Part shown: piece after piece, positions 55,127 through 57,267 of the stretch
How positions within the stretch are numbered: the stretch's first letter is position 1
Layout: the number at the start of each line of letters is the position of its first letter
Assembly (NCBI GenBank): GCA_009778485.1
Contig: WRJQ01000004.1
Coordinates: 1 to 57,267 of the forward strand
From: Oscillospiraceae bacterium
Lineage (GTDB): Bacteria; Bacillota; Clostridia; Oscillospirales; Oscillospiraceae
Length of the DNA stretch: 57,267 nt
Reading direction: 5' to 3'
Position numbers and translations under genes: made by a program
The notes under the pieces: generated by a model
Told to the model about the DNA's origin: nothing
What the model saw: the letters and a program-made list of their open reading frames with translations, nothing else
Databases searched by the model: none

Positions 55127-55154
55127 TGTAAGGGGAATGTAAAGTGTTTGTAAA
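55127..55154 (-). promoter_or_regulatory. PhoP box before pstS
   Basis: Read toward pstS: TTTACA (55154-55149), TTTACA (55143-55138), CTTACA (55132-55127), each step exactly 11 bp, matching the TT(A/T/C)ACA direct repeats bound by PhoP in Bacillus. An AT-rich -10 candidate (GATATT/TATATT) follows about ten bases on. The next genes in this operon encode the likely regulator itself. Confidence 0.8.
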
Positions 55155-55273
55155 GTACGCGAGGAGGCTGTGTGGCATACTTTCTGATAACCGTTCAGCT
55201 TGCAATTGGTCTGTCTTAGTTGTATAATCCACTATAATGCACCGGGATAATCACACTAGCGAAAGGTACAACT

Positions 55274-56611
55274 GTGAAAACCAACAGACTACTCGCATTG
55301 CTTACAGCGCTGCTGATACTACTTACTTCATCGGCTTGCTCGATGCTTGCATCCAGATTCGCGGAGTACGCAATAGAGCCTGTCGCAGAAGCTGAAACGC
55401 AGGCGCCACAGTCGCCGCAGCCTACAGAGAAAACCTCGCCGACCGAACCGGACACCCGATACAACAGTACCGGGGAGATCCGCGCTGACGGCAAGCTGTC
55501 TCCTGACTTCGACATAGAAGACGAGGCTCCCCCGCTCGAAGGAGTCCCGGCAATAGCAGCGGGGAGCGAGTCGCCACCGGGCCAGCCGCCGCAGCAAGGC
55601 AGGACGGCTCCGCAGGACAGCGAGGCTCCGCCGCAAGGCAGTAGCGCGCCGCCGCAAGAAAGCGACGCGCCACCACAAGAGAGCAACACTCCGCCGCAAC
55701 AAAACAATACTCCACCGCAGCAAAGCCCTGAGCGCCCGCCATACGTGCCTGTCACATCCGTCGTTCTGGACAAGATAGTCGTCGCCATGGCACGCGGAGA
55801 GCGCATCACGCTCCACACCACGGTTCAGCCTGCTGACGCAACGAACGCCCGGGTACTCTACTCCTCGAGCGACCAGGGCGTAGCTATCGTATATGCCGAC
55901 GGGACAATATACGCCATTGGCGCCGGTACGACAATCATTAGCTGTACTGCCGACGGAGTCTCTTCATACTGCCATGTCACGGTGACTGTACCGGTAACGT
56001 CGATCAGCGTCAGCGCTGACCGGCGGGTATATATGGTGGGTGACGAATGCTCATTCACCGTAAGGATTCTGCCTGACGACGCGACCGACAAGACATACGG
56101 CATAAGCGTCAGCGGCGCAGCGAAAGAGCTCGACGGCGAAGGCCGGGTCAACTGCGAAGCCGGCGGGGAAATAGTGATTACCGCCACGGCGAAAAACGGC
56201 GTCAGCGGCAGCGTAACCGTTCGTGTCGTAGATTTGCATGAGTTCGCAAGCGAGGTGTTCAGGCTGACGAACGCGGAGCGCAGCAAAGCCGGGCTGCCCG
56301 CCCTGGTGCAGACTGCCGCTCTCACGGCGACTGCCTACCAGCGCGCGCTCGAGGCTATCGAATACTTCTCGCATACGCGGCCTGACGGCAGCGACTGCTT
56401 TACGGCGTTCGCAGAAAACGGGGTGGTTTACAGCCGCGCCGCCGAGAACATCGCCTATGGGCAAACGACGCCGGCGGAAGTGGTCGCCGGCTGGATGGCT
56501 TCGCCCGGGCACAAAGAGAACATCGTTGATCCGAACCTGGGCAAACTCGGCGTGGGCGTCGCCATGGACGCGAACGGGAGAATATACTGGGCCCAAAGCT
56601 TCACAGACTGA
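55274..56611 (+). CDS. Secreted CAP/SCP-domain protein with Ig-like domains
   Basis: Exported protein, 445 residues. Signal peptide (LLALLTALLILLTSSAC) with Cys22 at a weak lipobox. A Pro/Gln/Ser-rich spacer with PPQES-type repeats runs over about 95-155. A BIG2-like Ig domain (TSVVLDKIVVAMARGERITL...TIISCTADG) and a second Ig-like domain (to about 320) follow. The CAP domain reads FRLTNAERSKAGLPALV, FSHTRPDG, AENIAYGQTTPAEVVAGWMA, SPGHKENIVDPN, and keeps the usual His and Glu. The spacer suggests reach through the cell wall. GTG 55274 follows AAAGG. CAP proteins of this form are common in spore-formers; the role is unknown. Confidence 0.9.
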   Translation: MKTNRLLALLTALLILLTSSACSMLASRFAEYAIEPVAEAETQAPQSPQPTEKTSPTEPDTRYNSTGEIRADGKLSPDFDIEDEAPPLEGVPAIAAGSESPPGQPPQQGRTAPQDSEAPPQGSSAPPQESDAPPQESNTPPQQNNTPPQQSPERPPYVPVTSVVLDKIVVAMARGERITLHTTVQPADATNARVLYSSSDQGVAIVYADGTIYAIGAGTTIISCTADGVSSYCHVTVTVPVTSISVSADRRVYMVGDECSFTVRILPDDATDKTYGISVSGAAKELDGEGRVNCEAGGEIVITATAKNGVSGSVTVRVVDLHEFASEVFRLTNAERSKAGLPALVQTAALTATAYQRALEAIEYFSHTRPDGSDCFTAFAENGVVYSRAAENIAYGQTTPAEVVAGWMASPGHKENIVDPNLGKLGVGVAMDANGRIYWAQSFTD

Positions 56612-56625
56612 GGCGGGCAGGAATA

Positions 56626-56664
56626 AGCAAGAGCTGGAGTCAATAAACTCCAGCCCTTGCTTTG
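56626..56664. terminator. Bidirectional terminator (CAP gene / rRNA operon)
   Basis: GCTGGAGT (56633-56640) pairs with ACTCCAGC (56647-56654), extended by GCAAG (56627-56631) with CTTGC (56656-56660) around one mismatch, then TTT on the plus strand. On the minus strand it lies just after 5S rRNA. Confidence 0.8.
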
Positions 56665-56665
56665 T

Positions 56666-56781
56666 GTTGGCGAATACCTATTTTCCCGGGCCGTCGCCGG
56701 CCAAGTATCGTCGGCACAAGTGAGCTTAACTGCCGTGTTCGGAATGGGAACGGGTGGATCCTCACCGTAATAAACACCAAC
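56666..56781 (-). rRNA. rrf: 5S ribosomal RNA
   Basis: The minus strand reads as a 116-nt 5S rRNA: ends GTTGGTGTTTA and CGCCAAC pair, and the interior has the conserved CACCCGTTCCCATTCCGAAC and CGGCAGTTAAGCTC. Ends are placed to within a few bases. Confidence 0.95.
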
Positions 56782-56855
56782 TTCGTCGTCGCGGACTTCG
56801 CTAAGTCTCGCGTCCGGCTGCGCCGAACGCTCGCTCGCTTCGTCGCTCCTCCTCT

Positions 56856-56879
56856 CAAATGCGAACAGGTTCGCATTTG
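56856..56879. other. Perfect hairpin in the 23S-5S spacer
   Basis: CAAATGCGAAC (56856-56866) pairs with GTTCGCATTTG (56869-56879) over a 2-nt loop, in the 199-bp spacer. It is probably an RNA processing structure. I see no tRNA in the spacer. Confidence 0.7.
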
Positions 56880-56979
56880 TAATAGACGGGGGCAACGGGG
56901 GTAACGGGGGGTTGTGCGTACTGTACCCTCAAAACTGAACAAAGACATTGGAAGCAAGGTGAGCCTGCATAACGCTGCT

Positions 56980-57267
<288 letters not shown>

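Overview
The window reads as a chromosomal segment of an uncultured anaerobic Firmicute, probably Clostridia. Supporting features are the recJ-rel-recD2 cluster, an archaeal/eukaryotic-type prolyl-tRNA synthetase, a PhoP-like direct-repeat box, Shine-Dalgarno sites of the GGAGG type, and a half-permuted PstS of a form I recall from clostridial genomes. The backbone is visibly GC-rich. The left 4.7 kb is more AT-rich and looks acquired. No taxonomic marker was searched.

Layout, left to right. (1) 1-4.7 kb: a restriction-modification island with a C5 cytosine methyltransferase, a Sau3AI/MutH-fold endonuclease, an unknown partner protein, a Vsr-like mismatch endonuclease and a Nudix (MutT) hydrolase. 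(2) 4.7-7 kb: a stand-alone ATP-pyrophosphatase half of GMP synthetase, then an initiator tRNA gene. Its 3' 48 nt are duplicated 910 bp downstream, on the far side of a gene for a coiled-coil repeat protein. (3) 7.1-13.1 kb: a Na+/phosphate cotransporter with a PhoU-like tail, divergent from a four-gene operon: beta-keto acid cleavage enzyme, 3-hydroxyacyl dehydrogenase, small cupin, CoA-transferase. (4) 13.2-23.2 kb: housekeeping genes recJ, rel, recD2, comF, mreB, htpG. (5) 23.2-27 kb: a second copy of the small cupin, a lipoprotein dipeptidase and a bicupin, bounded by inverted copies of a short repeat, then broken small genes. (6) 27.1-32.3 kb: a DUF6935-like protein, proS, a PMT-family glycosyltransferase, a MITE-like hairpin element, rpiB and a small membrane protein.

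(7) 32.4-48.5 kb holds the most unusual content: two consecutive F-type ATP synthase gene sets on one strand. The first is canonical (a, c, b, delta, alpha, gamma, beta, epsilon), with a second MITE-like element between alpha and gamma. The second set has no free delta gene. Its alpha subunit instead carries a delta C-terminal domain as an N-terminal extension. Its epsilon is cut down to the beta-sandwich half, and a three-gene ABC-2 exporter sits between gamma and beta. (8) 48.4-55.1 kb on the opposite strand: pstSCAB-phoU-phoB-phoR, preceded by a three-repeat PhoP-like box. (9) 55.2-57.3 kb: a secreted CAP-domain protein, then 5S rRNA and the 3' end of 23S rRNA on the minus strand.

Functional reading: the second ATPase may be a specialised, possibly Na+-linked or hydrolytic enzyme made together with an exporter. 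The Pho genes and the Na+/Pi transporter probably form one phosphate regulon. The keto-acid operon should oxidise a beta-hydroxy acid and split the keto acid with acetyl-CoA. All of these functional readings are inferences from motifs and gene order.
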